Part shown: positions 26,011 through 35,127 of the stretch, one piece after another
Layout of the letters: each line of letters starts with the position of its first letter
Position numbering within the stretch: position 1 is the stretch's first letter
Assembly (NCBI GenBank): GCA_022824025.1
Contig: JAJEBF010000014.1
Location: forward strand, 1-64,000
DNA from: Caldilineaceae bacterium
GTDB taxonomy: Bacteria > Chloroflexota > Anaerolineae > Caldilineales > Caldilineaceae
Direction: 5' to 3'
Length of the DNA stretch: 64,000 nucleotides
Notes under the pieces: generated by a model
Databases searched by the model: none
What the model was told of the DNA's origin: nothing
The model's input: only the letters and a program-made list of their open reading frames with translations
Position numbers and translations under genes: made by a program

Positions 26011-27021
26011 ATGGACCGCAGTCACTATCGCACCCTAGGACGAACCGGGCTGTCCGTTTCTCCCATCGCTTTAGGCACCGTTGAATTGGGAATGGACTAC
26101 GGGATCCCCGTGCCCGGCCATTACGGCCAGCCCTCCAAATCTGCCGCCGAACGGCTGGTCGGCGCCGCGCTGGACGCCGGGATCAACTTCATTGACACCG
26201 CCCAAGCTTACGGCAATAGCGAGGCAATTCTGGGCCGGGCACTTCGCGGCCGGCGAACACGAGTGGTGATTGCCACCAAGGCCACGGTGCAGGCTGACGG
26301 CAAGACGCTGCGCGGCGAAGCTCTGCGCAGAGCCATGCTTGCAGGCCTGGAAAACAGTCTCCGTTCACTGCAGACCGACTATGTGGACATCTGGCAGATT
26401 CACAACGTGGACGGAGACCTTCTGGACCAGGCAGACCTTGTGGCCGAGGTCTTCTCGCAGGCGCGCGCCAGCGGGATGATGCTCTGGCGCGGCGGTTCCT
26501 TTTACGGGCCCGACCTGCCCCTCGCCGCTCTCGAATTGGAACTGTTCGACACCGTTCAGGTTACCTATTCGCTCTTCGACCAGCGCCTGGCCGACCGGCT
26601 CTTTCCCGCAGCGGCAAGAAGACGTGTCGGCGTGATGGTGCGCTCGGTCCTGCTCCAAGGCGTCCTGACCGAACGCGCCGACTACCTGCCCGACAGGCTT
26701 GAGCCGTTGAAGGCCCGCTCGAGGCGCTTCCGCCAGTTGGTTGCCGAGGCCGCCAGGAGCCCCCGGCAGACGACCGGCGGCCTTACTCCGGCGCAAGCGG
26801 CGATCGCTTTCGCTCTGGCTGAACCCCGCATCGGCTCAGTACTCGTCGGCATGCGCACGCAGACCGAGCTCGAAGAAAACCTGGCCGCGGCAACGGCAAC
26901 GCTGTCGCCCGATCTGATTCACGAACTGCGTCAGCTGCGCATCGACGATCCTGCGTTGCTAAATCCGAGCAACTGGCAGGCCGACTTACTCTCGGCAGCA
27001 AAAAGGATGCGTCTATCTTGA
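26011..27021 (+). CDS. Aldo/keto reductase
   Basis: The 336-residue protein has a complete AKR catalytic tetrad: D62 and Y67 in NFIDTAQAYG, K90 in VVIATKA, and H131 in WQIHNVD. It reduces a carbonyl or oxidises an alcohol using NAD(P)H. It lies 54 bp after the ferritin-like gene and 121 bp before a second aldo/keto reductase. No strong ribosome-binding site is seen, so translation may depend partly on the upstream gene. Confidence 0.9.
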   Translation: MDRSHYRTLGRTGLSVSPIALGTVELGMDYGIPVPGHYGQPSKSAAERLVGAALDAGINFIDTAQAYGNSEAILGRALRGRRTRVVIATKATVQADGKTLRGEALRRAMLAGLENSLRSLQTDYVDIWQIHNVDGDLLDQADLVAEVFSQARASGMMLWRGGSFYGPDLPLAALELELFDTVQVTYSLFDQRLADRLFPAAARRRVGVMVRSVLLQGVLTERADYLPDRLEPLKARSRRFRQLVAEAARSPRQTTGGLTPAQAAIAFALAEPRIGSVLVGMRTQTELEENLAAATATLSPDLIHELRQLRIDDPALLNPSNWQADLLSAAKRMRLS

Positions 27022-27142
27022 TTCGGGGCGACCTTGAGTCGTCGAGATTGCGATCGAGCGATGGGCCAACCATACGCCGGCCGCCTGGGGAGTCACTTCA
27101 AAACCAAGTACAACCTTTCAGGCATGTCAGGAGGTATAGCAG

Positions 27143-28054
27143 ATGGAATTTCGCCAATTGGGCAACTCTGATCTGAATGTCAGTTCAATCGGCCTGGGCA
27201 GCGTGACCTTCGGCCGCGAAATCGACTTGGAAACGTCCTTCTCGATTCTCGACTACGCCATGGACAAGGAAATCAACCTGATCGACACCGCCGAGGTCTA
27301 TTCAGCCGGCGGCTCCGAGGAGGTGCTTGGGCACTGGCTCTCCCGCAACGGCAACCGGCAAAAAGTCGTGCTCGCGACCAAAATCGCGCCGCCATTGGGC
27401 CGCGAGCGGGTCCTGCAGTTCGCCGACGACAGCCTGCGCCGGTTGCAGACCGACGTCATCGATCTCTACCAGCTCCATGCTTACGACGACAGTACCCCCT
27501 TCGAAGAAACGCTGGACGCACTCAATACGCTTGTCGAACAGGGGAAAGTACGCTACGTGGGGAGCAGCAACTTCGCCTCATGGCAGCTGTGCAAAGCGCT
27601 CTGGATTGCCGACGTAAACGGTTGGGCGCCCATGGTATCGGTGCAGCCCAACTATAACGTAGCCATCCGGGACATTGAGGCCGAGGTGCTCCCATTCTGC
27701 GCCGACCAGAACATCGGCGTGATCTCCTACAGCCCGCTGGGCGCCGGGTTCCTCACCGGTAAGTACACCAAGACCTGGACGGCGCCCAAAGGGACGCGTT
27801 TCGACGTCATGCCCGACCACTGGGAGATTTATGAGAACGACGTTTCGATGCGCCGCATGGAGGGTCTGCGCGAAGTGGCCGCGGAAACGGGAATCTCCAT
27901 GGTACAGCTTGCGCTGGCCTGGGCGATAGGCCAGCCCGGCATTACTTCCGTGCTGATCGGGTGCCGCACGACCTCCCATGTTGATCAGGCCTTCCAGGCT
28001 GAGGCAATGGGGCTGACACAAGAGATACGAGATAGAATCAATGCTCTGGGCTGA
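27143..28054 (+). CDS. Aldo/keto reductase
   Basis: The 303-residue protein has the AKR tetrad D48 and Y53 (NLIDTAEVY), K80 (VVLATKI) and H112 (YQLHAYD). The C-terminal cofactor-binding region includes AWAIGQPGITSVLIGCRT. It is clearly a different member from the upstream aldo/keto reductase, so it is not a recent duplicate. AGGAGGT precedes the ATG. Confidence 0.9.
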   Translation: MEFRQLGNSDLNVSSIGLGSVTFGREIDLETSFSILDYAMDKEINLIDTAEVYSAGGSEEVLGHWLSRNGNRQKVVLATKIAPPLGRERVLQFADDSLRRLQTDVIDLYQLHAYDDSTPFEETLDALNTLVEQGKVRYVGSSNFASWQLCKALWIADVNGWAPMVSVQPNYNVAIRDIEAEVLPFCADQNIGVISYSPLGAGFLTGKYTKTWTAPKGTRFDVMPDHWEIYENDVSMRRMEGLREVAAETGISMVQLALAWAIGQPGITSVLIGCRTTSHVDQAFQAEAMGLTQEIRDRINALG

Positions 28055-28123
28055 CCAAAGCACGTTCACACGGTTCGCCACGAAACCTTGCCCAACAGAA
28101 ACTGCACGAGGAGGGTGGAAGCG

Positions 28124-29212
28124 ATGAAGACTTACCGGGCCGGTGTAATCGGTTGCAGCAGGATGGGCGGGTTTATCGACAACGAGGTAATCGGCCATTC
28201 AAGAATTGCGCTCCCCTACTCGCACGCGGCCGGCTACACGACCTGCGATCGCACTGACCTGGTCGCATGCGCCGATCTGCGCGCCGATGTGATGGCTGAG
28301 TTTGGCAATCTGCACGGTGTGCCCGCGCAAGGCCAGTACACCGACTACCGCGAAATGCTCGCTAAAGAGAATCTCGACATCGTAAGCGTGGCCACCCAGC
28401 CGGAGCCGCGCGCCGCGATTGTCGCTGACTGCGCCAACCACGGCGTCAAGGCGATCTATGCCGAAAAAGCCATGGCCGCCTCAATGGCCGACGCCGACGC
28501 CATGGTCGAGGCCGTCGAGCGCAACGGCGCCATTCTCAATCTCGGGACCAACCGGCGCTGGGATGAGAAATACGACCGTATGAAGGAAGTCATCGACAGC
28601 GGCGAGTTGGGCACGTTGCAGCACCTGATTATCTATAACGTCGGTACGCTGTTCAATACCGGCAGCCATTTTCTGGATCTGGTGCTTAGGCTCAATGATG
28701 ACGCGCCGCCCGAGTGGGTGCAGGGCTATTTGCCTGACGGTGACAGTATGATTGACGGCGATTTGTTGTTTGGCGACCCACAAGGCGAGGGGACAATACA
28801 GTTCGCTAACGGGGTAAGGGCCCATGTGCTGCTTACCGCGCGGGCATCGGAGACGGAAGCGATCTGTTCCAACGGGACGATTACGGCCTTCAATGACGGT
28901 CGCGAATTGCAGGTGCGTAAGGCGGAGCCGGTCGGGCTGCGCGGGCGCAACGAACTTCAAATCGCGCCCGCGCCGCAAACCTCTCCCAGCAGTTCTACGT
29001 TGCGGTTGATCCAGGACTTGGTCCGGGCGCTCGACACGGGGCAACCCCCCAGGGGCGGCGTGCGCGCGGCCCGCGCCGGTAACGAGCTAATCTTTGGCAT
29101 TATCGAATCACATCTACTGGGCGGTGCGCGGGTTTCCCTGCCGCTCGAAAAGCGCACGACCCGCATGGTCCGGGACCATACGCCGCGGCAGCCCAAGTAT
29201 AAGCCTGACTGA
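28124..29212 (+). CDS. Gfo/Idh/MocA-family oxidoreductase
   Basis: The start at 28124 is chosen because AGGAGGGT lies just before it and the Rossmann motif AGVIGCSRMGG follows directly. The 362-residue protein has AEKAMAASM in place of the EKP motif, keeping the Lys, and NTGSHFLDLVLRL with the catalytic-region His. It probably oxidises or reduces a sugar or cyclitol with NAD(P). It is the last gene of the plus-strand operon and converges with the acetyltransferase-like gene on the minus strand. Confidence 0.85.
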   Translation: MKTYRAGVIGCSRMGGFIDNEVIGHSRIALPYSHAAGYTTCDRTDLVACADLRADVMAEFGNLHGVPAQGQYTDYREMLAKENLDIVSVATQPEPRAAIVADCANHGVKAIYAEKAMAASMADADAMVEAVERNGAILNLGTNRRWDEKYDRMKEVIDSGELGTLQHLIIYNVGTLFNTGSHFLDLVLRLNDDAPPEWVQGYLPDGDSMIDGDLLFGDPQGEGTIQFANGVRAHVLLTARASETEAICSNGTITAFNDGRELQVRKAEPVGLRGRNELQIAPAPQTSPSSSTLRLIQDLVRALDTGQPPRGGVRAARAGNELIFGIIESHLLGGARVSLPLEKRTTRMVRDHTPRQPKYKPD

Positions 29213-29270
29213 ATGAGGGAGTGTGACTCCTTGCTGACTCGTCTGAGTTGCTGGACGATTTAGTCAGCGG

Positions 29271-30008
29271 TCAACGCAAATATGGCTTGGGATTCCTGTC
29301 CACCTCGGCCAGGAGCGTGTCTACGTAGCCTCGAATCCCGAACAACCGGCAGGACGCGTCTCCGACTCGTCCGTGCCGGGGTTCCCCTGAACGTTCCCAG
29401 AACGCGCCCAATTTGACCCGATCCAGGGCTGGGAATCCCGGCTCGCGCTTTGTATTCCGGCTCCGGCCGCGCAACATGCGCCAGTACATCGCTTCGACCA
29501 GATGGACGTAGGTCGAAGTGTAGTAGTCCACCCCCAGCATGAGCAGTTTCCCGCCGGCCTCGTAGGCCTTGTACATGGGCGAATGCAGGCCGAACGTTTT
29601 GCCCCACGGCTCGCGGTCCCAATGTGAACCGTACCCCTCCTGACGAAGATGGCCCCCGACGAAAGCCCTCGCCCCTCTGCCGCGCGCCGCCACCGAGTGT
29701 GAGTAGTGGTCTGAACGAAACACGCCCGGCAGCTGTCGGAACCTCTCCGTAATCCAGCCAACAGTGGAAGGCGTATTCTGTAAGTCCCACGTCTCCGGCC
29801 GCAGCTCCCACGTCACCAGGTTGAAGGAGGGCATCAGCAACAGCCCCTCCGGCCCGATCGCGTCCTCCAACGCCTGGATCACGCTATCGGCGCCGCCCTC
29901 GACCGGCCCCAAAGATTTGAAAGAGGAGTGAACAAAGAGGATATCGCCCGTCGCAACGCCAAGACGCCGCAGATCTTGCGTAAGGTCACTGCTGCTATGC
30001 GGGGACAT
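29271..30008 (-). CDS. AAC(3)-family N-acetyltransferase-like protein
   Basis: The 245-residue protein resembles the aminoglycoside 3-N-acetyltransferase fold. It shows GDILFVHSSFKSLGPVEGG near residues 21-39, LLMPSFNL, and a DHYSHSVAARG segment with the expected His and Ser. Distant members of this family act on sugars or peptides rather than drugs, and the catabolic setting favours that. It is the last gene of the 29-44 kb minus-strand set. No Shine-Dalgarno-like sequence is visible before the ATG. Confidence 0.75.
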   Translation of the reverse strand: MSPHSSSDLTQDLRRLGVATGDILFVHSSFKSLGPVEGGADSVIQALEDAIGPEGLLLMPSFNLVTWELRPETWDLQNTPSTVGWITERFRQLPGVFRSDHYSHSVAARGRGARAFVGGHLRQEGYGSHWDREPWGKTFGLHSPMYKAYEAGGKLLMLGVDYYTSTYVHLVEAMYWRMLRGRSRNTKREPGFPALDRVKLGAFWERSGEPRHGRVGDASCRLFGIRGYVDTLLAEVDRNPKPYLR

Positions 30009-30041
30009 GAGAGAGAGGACTGTGGGGGCCGGTTCGGTGCG

Positions 30042-31199
30042 CTATGGGGCTACGGCTGCGGAAACGTCCATCACATACACTTGGCGCGTTCCTTCGTGGA
30101 TTGAATCGAAGCAGACCTGGCGTTCATCCCGGCTCCAGCGCGGGTGCATGTCACAGCGGATTTCGCCGCGGAAAGGGGGAGGCGAAGCAAACTGCCCCAG
30201 ATGAACCAGCCGCTCCTCCTCCATATTCCACAGCATCAGAGACTGCAGGTTGTTTTCGTCCGGCCCCGTGTCGGTCAGCATCCAGGTTCCGTCCCGGGTA
30301 AAGCTGTTATGGCCGTTGCGGGTGAGAACGTCAGGCCGCAGCAGTTCATATTCGCCGCTGGGTTCGTCGATCCGGTACCAGTTTTCGCCCTCCTTCATCG
30401 TGACCCAGCCGATGAGCGTTCTCGCCGACTGCCAGTCGAAGTGCGACGCGCCCAAATCGGTCAGTATGCGCAGATCGCCCCCTTTGAGGCTGGCAGAGAC
30501 CAGGACCGTATGTTTTATTTCGATCCCCGGCTCGTTCCAGCGGACGACGAAAACGACGCGAGTGTCGTCGCGGTTGATGACTGTGTGGTTGAACCACAGT
30601 TTGTGAGTCTGCGCATCGGGGTCGTCGCGCAACAGGGCGCGAGCCTCCTCGTAGGACACGAGGACATCCGCTTCTCCCGTCTCGGTGTCCATCAGGTAAA
30701 TGCCGTCGTCTTCAGGATGGTTCTGTCCGGCAAAGAGGTCGGGCAGGCCGGCGTACCCGACTACCGGACGCAAAGACTTGAGCCGCGCATAGTTCAGGCT
30801 GACCGCCTTACGGCCGTCGCGCGTCACTCCGCTAATTGGACGGGGCAAAACGCGTTTTTTGCCCGTGTGAATGTCAAGGACCACTGCCACATATCTGTCG
30901 CCCTGCCGGTCATTATATGTGATAAGGCGGTCAGGCCCGGTGGGAAGCCAGTGCAGCATACAGCCCTGTTGCAGGTTCCAGGCCCCCGTTTCAGCCAGCG
31001 GCTCGAATCTGCCAGTCGCCAGCTCAACCAAACCGACCACCGCGCGATCGTCAGCCCCGGGCGGCCGTTCGTGGAACTCTGACTCCAGGCAGAGAAGATA
31101 CCGCCCCGTAGCATCCCAAGGACAGATGCCATAGTAGCCGAAGAAGTGGTGCTTTGGACCTTGCGTTACTGCTTTCGCCTCGAAGGCTCGTGAGGACAT
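30042..31199 (-). CDS. Oligogalacturonate-lyase-like beta-propeller protein
   Basis: From ATG 31199 the protein has 385 residues; the longer frame to 31277 adds 26 unlike residues. The segment HHFFGYYGICPWDATGRYLL and repeated TolB/WD-like blades (for example SFTRDGTWMLTDTGPDE and CDMHPRWSRDERQVCFDS) match oligogalacturonide lyase-like propellers. The catalytic His residues in true lyases cannot be confirmed by reading. No signal peptide is present, so it would act on imported oligosaccharides. It lies between a PhyH dioxygenase gene and the acetyltransferase-like gene. Confidence 0.65.
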   Translation of the reverse strand: MSSRAFEAKAVTQGPKHHFFGYYGICPWDATGRYLLCLESEFHERPPGADDRAVVGLVELATGRFEPLAETGAWNLQQGCMLHWLPTGPDRLITYNDRQGDRYVAVVLDIHTGKKRVLPRPISGVTRDGRKAVSLNYARLKSLRPVVGYAGLPDLFAGQNHPEDDGIYLMDTETGEADVLVSYEEARALLRDDPDAQTHKLWFNHTVINRDDTRVVFVVRWNEPGIEIKHTVLVSASLKGGDLRILTDLGASHFDWQSARTLIGWVTMKEGENWYRIDEPSGEYELLRPDVLTRNGHNSFTRDGTWMLTDTGPDENNLQSLMLWNMEEERLVHLGQFASPPPFRGEIRCDMHPRWSRDERQVCFDSIHEGTRQVYVMDVSAAVAP

Positions 31200-31285
31200 G
31201 AAGAGGGCCCCTGTTTGGGTAAGGAAAAACTGTCGCGCAGCGTTCACCCTTACCAGACCTGGCAAAACTGGCGGCACGGCGCAGG

Positions 31286-32236
31286 CTATGTGGCTGTGGA
31301 AAGGTAGGTGAGAGATTTCTTGCGCTTGATTTCGTCCTCGGACATGGCCGCGATCAAAGTGCCCCAGTGTCTGGGCGGCGTCCTCGGCTCGCCGGTGAAC
31401 TCAAATCCCTCGTCCATCAGGCGCACGCCGCTGCCCTCCAGGCCGTCGTAGCCCAATTCCTTACGTGAATCGATCATCTTCAGGGCTGCGGCCAGGGCGC
31501 GTTCGTCGAAGAGTCCCCGTTCCTTCTCCAACTGCTGGATGTAGCCAAGATGGCCGTAGCTCTGTTCCTGGACCTCACGGTTCATGTAATGTACGTAGAA
31601 AGTGCGGCGAAGATCGGGAGTGCGGTTGCCGGCAGAGCCGTGCGGAGCGGACAGGCAGTGGAAACTGACATCGCCCGGCCCCAACTCGATTGGCACGGCC
31701 CCCAGTTCGTCGAACAGCATCTCCTCCGAATAGTTCTCAACTTCAACGTGGCCCACCAGATGGTGCCCCGGAATCGCCCAAACGCAGCCGTTCTCAATCG
31801 TTGAATGGTCCAGGTAGATGTCGGCGTCGATATTGGGGATTGGGTGCGTGTCCGGCCACTCCGGGTCGCCGAAAGGCGGGTCCTGGTGCCAGTGGACGGG
31901 CACGTCACCTTCCGGAATCTTGCACACGAAAGAATCGACGATCGGCATGAAAGGATGTCCGACCAGCTGACCGTAATGCGCCAGCAGCGACGGATTGGCC
32001 GTCACCGCCTGAAATACCGGGTCCCGGTCCCACATGAACTCGCTGCGAAAATACGTGCGCGATCCGTCCGGGTTCGGCCGGTAGCGGTGCCCCTCTTCAT
32101 CGATGCCCGCCATCCCCTCCTCCATCACCCGGTCGGCCGCCTTGCGCAGCGCGGCCAGCTCCTCACCCTGTACGACTCCCTTTGCCACGATGAATCCGTC
32201 GCAGTGAAACTGGTCGATTTCGGCTTGTGTGAACAT
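31286..32236 (-). CDS. PhyH-type Fe(II)/2-oxoglutarate dioxygenase
   Basis: The 316-residue protein has the phytanoyl-CoA dioxygenase facial triad: H117-Q-D119 in VHWHQDPPF and distal His199 in SAPHGSAGN, followed by Arg210/211 for 2-oxoglutarate. The segment ENGCVWAIPGHH is typical of the family. It hydroxylates or otherwise oxidises an unknown substrate using O2. GAGAGGAA precedes the ATG. It is one of four PhyH genes in the window, and none are close duplicates of each other. Confidence 0.9.
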   Translation of the reverse strand: MFTQAEIDQFHCDGFIVAKGVVQGEELAALRKAADRVMEEGMAGIDEEGHRYRPNPDGSRTYFRSEFMWDRDPVFQAVTANPSLLAHYGQLVGHPFMPIVDSFVCKIPEGDVPVHWHQDPPFGDPEWPDTHPIPNIDADIYLDHSTIENGCVWAIPGHHLVGHVEVENYSEEMLFDELGAVPIELGPGDVSFHCLSAPHGSAGNRTPDLRRTFYVHYMNREVQEQSYGHLGYIQQLEKERGLFDERALAAALKMIDSRKELGYDGLEGSGVRLMDEGFEFTGEPRTPPRHWGTLIAAMSEDEIKRKKSLTYLSTAT

Positions 32237-32390
32237 TTCGATGGATTCCTCTCAACATAAGTGATCGGAACTTACCCGTTAAGCTGTGTCGTCGCGGTCA
32301 GCTTTTTCTGGCACTGTCCTGGACATAAACAGGACGGCCATCCATATTCGCTAAATGGGAATCTGCCGGCAGGAACGTCTGTGAAGATGC

Positions 32391-33341
32391 TCACCCCGTT
32401 ATTCCAAACTCCACCTCGAACTTCGCCCAAACCTTATCGTCTAGCGGCGTCGCTGCAGCGCGAATATTCGCCTCCAGCTGCGACGCATTCAGACTGCCGA
32501 TCGGGTTGCCGTGGATGCGTGTCTCCCGCAGGCAGAACTGAATGGCCAATTGAAGAAGGTCGACCTCCTCCCGCTGACACCACTGCCAAATCAGGCGAGC
32601 CGATTCTATGTCGCTCTCGTCTCGGTAGCCGCCCTTCTCCAGCGCCTCATCAATGTCCGTACCAGTGAACAGTCCCCGCAGGATCGACCAGCCGTTGAGA
32701 ACGCCGACATCGGCCGCGGCCGCGGCAGGCAGAAGTTCGTCAACGGCCGTCTGGCGGACCAGATGATAGTCGTTGAAACAGAGAAGGAAGTCTACGTCAC
32801 CGGTTGCGATCGCTTCAAGATGGAAATGATGCTGGCGCATGCCGAAGCCGACGTGGCGCACCTGGCCGTTCGCCTTGAGCTTAAGCAGCCCGGCCAGCGT
32901 GCCATCTTTGGCCAGGGGCGGTTCGATGCGGGGCGGATCATGAATCAGCATGCCGTCAAAGTAGTCAGTCCCCAGGATTTCAAGCTGTTCTTCCACGTCG
33001 CGCACAGCGCGATCCGCGGTAAAGTCCGCCTCCCCGTCACCACCGTATCCGCCCCAGGGGGCGTTGGAGTGGCAGCAGAGCCGCCCGGTTATGATGACGT
33101 CAGCCCGCGGGATCTCGCGCAGCGCCAGTCCCAATTTGCGCAGAGAGTCACCATAGCAACGTGCGCAATCGAAATGATTGGCGCCCAAAGAAACTGCATG
33201 CTTCACCAGTGCAACCGCATCCTCGTCGCTGACAAAGCCGAAGTTGTTGCCAAAGCCCTGCGTTCCGAAAGGAATGACCGGAATTTCGAGTTCGGTGCGC
33301 CCGAGACGGCGGCGCGGCATTGCGGGAACGGCTGGTGTCAT
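32391..33341 (-). CDS. Aldo/keto reductase-like protein lacking the catalytic Lys, copy 1
   Basis: The 316-residue protein, starting at ATG 33341 after CAGGAGA, is an AKR-type TIM barrel. It keeps D58 and Y63 (NHFDCARCYGDS) and H134 (MLIHDPP), but the usual TK motif is T85-G86-R87 in VIITGRLCCHS. The Lys that lowers the Tyr pKa is therefore absent. Several Cys residues cluster around the site (C59, C62, C89, C90). It is a tandem duplicate of the gene at 33426. It may have different chemistry or be a non-catalytic binding protein. Confidence 0.8.
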   Translation of the reverse strand: MTPAVPAMPRRRLGRTELEIPVIPFGTQGFGNNFGFVSDEDAVALVKHAVSLGANHFDCARCYGDSLRKLGLALREIPRADVIITGRLCCHSNAPWGGYGGDGEADFTADRAVRDVEEQLEILGTDYFDGMLIHDPPRIEPPLAKDGTLAGLLKLKANGQVRHVGFGMRQHHFHLEAIATGDVDFLLCFNDYHLVRQTAVDELLPAAAAADVGVLNGWSILRGLFTGTDIDEALEKGGYRDESDIESARLIWQWCQREEVDLLQLAIQFCLRETRIHGNPIGSLNASQLEANIRAAATPLDDKVWAKFEVEFGITG

Positions 33342-33425
33342 GGTGCGTCTCCTGGGTTGAATTGAGGGTCTTCCATGCAAAGATGCTCGTCAGCATGGCC
33401 TGGTAGAAAGACTGGACACGCTGTG

Positions 33426-34394
33426 TCAAGAATTTTCTTGTTGCGGTTCGATACCAAACCTTTCCTGAAAGCTGGTCCAAACGCTTTCCTCCAGCGGCGT
33501 TGACGCAGCAAGGATGTTGGCCTCCAGCTGCTCTACATTCAGACTGCCAATCGGGTTGCCGTGGATACGCTCCTCTCGCAGGCAGAACTGGATCGCCAGT
33601 TGCAATAGATCGACCCCTTCCTCCCTGCACCACTGCCAAATGGCGCGAGCCGCCTCGGCGTCGTCGTCATGCCGGTGGCGGCGTTGCGCCATCACCTCGT
33701 CGATGTCGGCGCCGGTCAGCAGGCCGCGCAGAATCGACCAGCCGTTCATAACGCCGACATCGGCTGCGTGGGCCGCGGGCAATACCGTGTCAGCGGCGGT
33801 CTGGCGGATGAGATTGTAATCGTTGAAGCAGAGGATCAGATCGACGTCGCCCGTCGCAATTGCCTGTACGTGGAAGTCATGCGGTTCCATCCCATATCCG
33901 ACATTTCGCACCAATCCCCGTGCTTTCAACCGCAGCAGACCGGCAAGTGTACCTTCTTTGGCCAGCGTGGGTTCTATGCGATTGGGGTCGTGGATCATCA
34001 TGCCGTCGAAATAGTCGGTCCCGAGTAATTCCAGTTGGTCCTCCACGTCGCGAATGGCGCGTTCGGCCGAATAATCGGCTTCCCCAGCACCGCCATACCC
34101 GCCCCAAGGCGCATCCGAGTGACAGCAAAGGCGTCCGGTGATGATGACTTCATGGCGGGGGATCTCGCGCAATGCCAGGCTCAGCTTGCGCATCGAGTCT
34201 CCGTAGCAGCGGGCGCAGTCAAAATGGTTGGCGCCCAGTGACACGGCATGTTTTATCAGGCCAACCGCATCCTCGTCGCTGACAAAGCCGAAACTGTTGC
34301 TGAATCCCAGCGTGCCAAAGGGAATGACGGGTATTTCGAGTTCGGTGCGGCCGAGGCGCCTGCGCGGCAACTGCGGAGTGGCTTGGCTCATCAT
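33426..34394 (-). CDS. Aldo/keto reductase-like protein lacking the catalytic Lys, copy 2
   Basis: The 322-residue protein is closely similar to its downstream neighbour over its whole length. It has the same D59/Y64 (NHFDCARCYG) and IHDPNRI motifs and the same replacement of the catalytic Lys (T86-G87-R88). The start is taken at ATG 34394 (MMSQATPQL), after AAAGGTG, rather than the GTG six bases upstream. It begins 12 bp after the ThuA-like gene, so the two are probably co-translated. Confidence 0.8.
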   Translation of the reverse strand: MMSQATPQLPRRRLGRTELEIPVIPFGTLGFSNSFGFVSDEDAVGLIKHAVSLGANHFDCARCYGDSMRKLSLALREIPRHEVIITGRLCCHSDAPWGGYGGAGEADYSAERAIRDVEDQLELLGTDYFDGMMIHDPNRIEPTLAKEGTLAGLLRLKARGLVRNVGYGMEPHDFHVQAIATGDVDLILCFNDYNLIRQTAADTVLPAAHAADVGVMNGWSILRGLLTGADIDEVMAQRRHRHDDDAEAARAIWQWCREEGVDLLQLAIQFCLREERIHGNPIGSLNVEQLEANILAASTPLEESVWTSFQERFGIEPQQENS

Positions 34395-34406
34395 ATTCAC
34401 CTTTCC

Positions 34407-35036
34407 CTATGCCGGGCTGCACCACGCCAGGCTGTTGCGCAGCAGAGTTTGGTACGACGGGTGGCGCCACACTTCAAGATTGTGGCCGGGCGTCAACACG
34501 CAAACACGCCCCTTTCCTGCGGCGCGTGTCCAACCGGCCGGCTGCCTGCCATGTTCTGAGTCAGTATGGAGAAAAAGATCCACGTCCGGGTCGTTCATCT
34601 CCATCATGTAGTGCTCATCCATCAGCGTAAAGGAACTGCTGCCAGCGGCAAGAGGGTGGTCAGAATTTGGCGCAACGGTCACCGGGCACTGGGGTGGATG
34701 GCCTGTGAAAATGCCTCCCATCAGGCGGCAAAGAGATGGCGAGCTGTCGTACAAGGCCGTGCCTGAGTGCAGGAAAAGGATACCGTTGCCGGCGGTAACG
34801 AAGTCGAGAAACGTTCTCCCGGTCTCCTCGGTCGCCCAAGGTTCATGGTCCGCCTGAGAGCGATTGTTGGCCTTGGAAAAGATCACGAGCGGGTACAGGG
34901 CCAGACTTTCAGGTCTCCAGGCGCAAGGATCCTCCACCCAGTCAAACTCCAACCCGCACTCTCCCAGCGCAGCCAGTCCGTCTCTGGTAAGTGAGGCCGG
35001 GTGGGCGCTGTCATCGCAAAAGACCAAGGTCTTCAC
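34407..35036 (-). CDS. ThuA-like domain protein
   Basis: The 209-residue protein resembles the glutamine-amidotransferase-like ThuA fold: MKTLVFCDDSAHP, LVIFSKANNRS, GNGILFLHSGTALYD and GHPPQCPVTV. ThuA-like proteins occur with trehalose/sugar utilisation and Gfo/Idh genes but their reaction is mostly unknown. The start codon is GTG with AAAGGAAAG before it. It lies between the GH5-like gene (91 bp) and the tandem AKR-like genes (12 bp). Confidence 0.75.
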   Translation of the reverse strand: MKTLVFCDDSAHPASLTRDGLAALGECGLEFDWVEDPCAWRPESLALYPLVIFSKANNRSQADHEPWATEETGRTFLDFVTAGNGILFLHSGTALYDSSPSLCRLMGGIFTGHPPQCPVTVAPNSDHPLAAGSSSFTLMDEHYMMEMNDPDVDLFLHTDSEHGRQPAGWTRAAGKGRVCVLTPGHNLEVWRHPSYQTLLRNSLAWCSPA

Positions 35037-35127
35037 TTTTGCTTTCCTTTCTGCCAGTAACTGGTTTTCACCTGATGTATTCTCAGGCCTGTCGGTTGCT
35101 GGTAAGCGCTGTCAACAAGCGTTTAGC

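Noticed and set aside
29271..30008. Aminoglycoside resistance gene
   Set aside because: The family matches AAC(3), but there is no resistance context and the gene lies in a glycan-processing cluster, so a drug-resistance function is not claimed.
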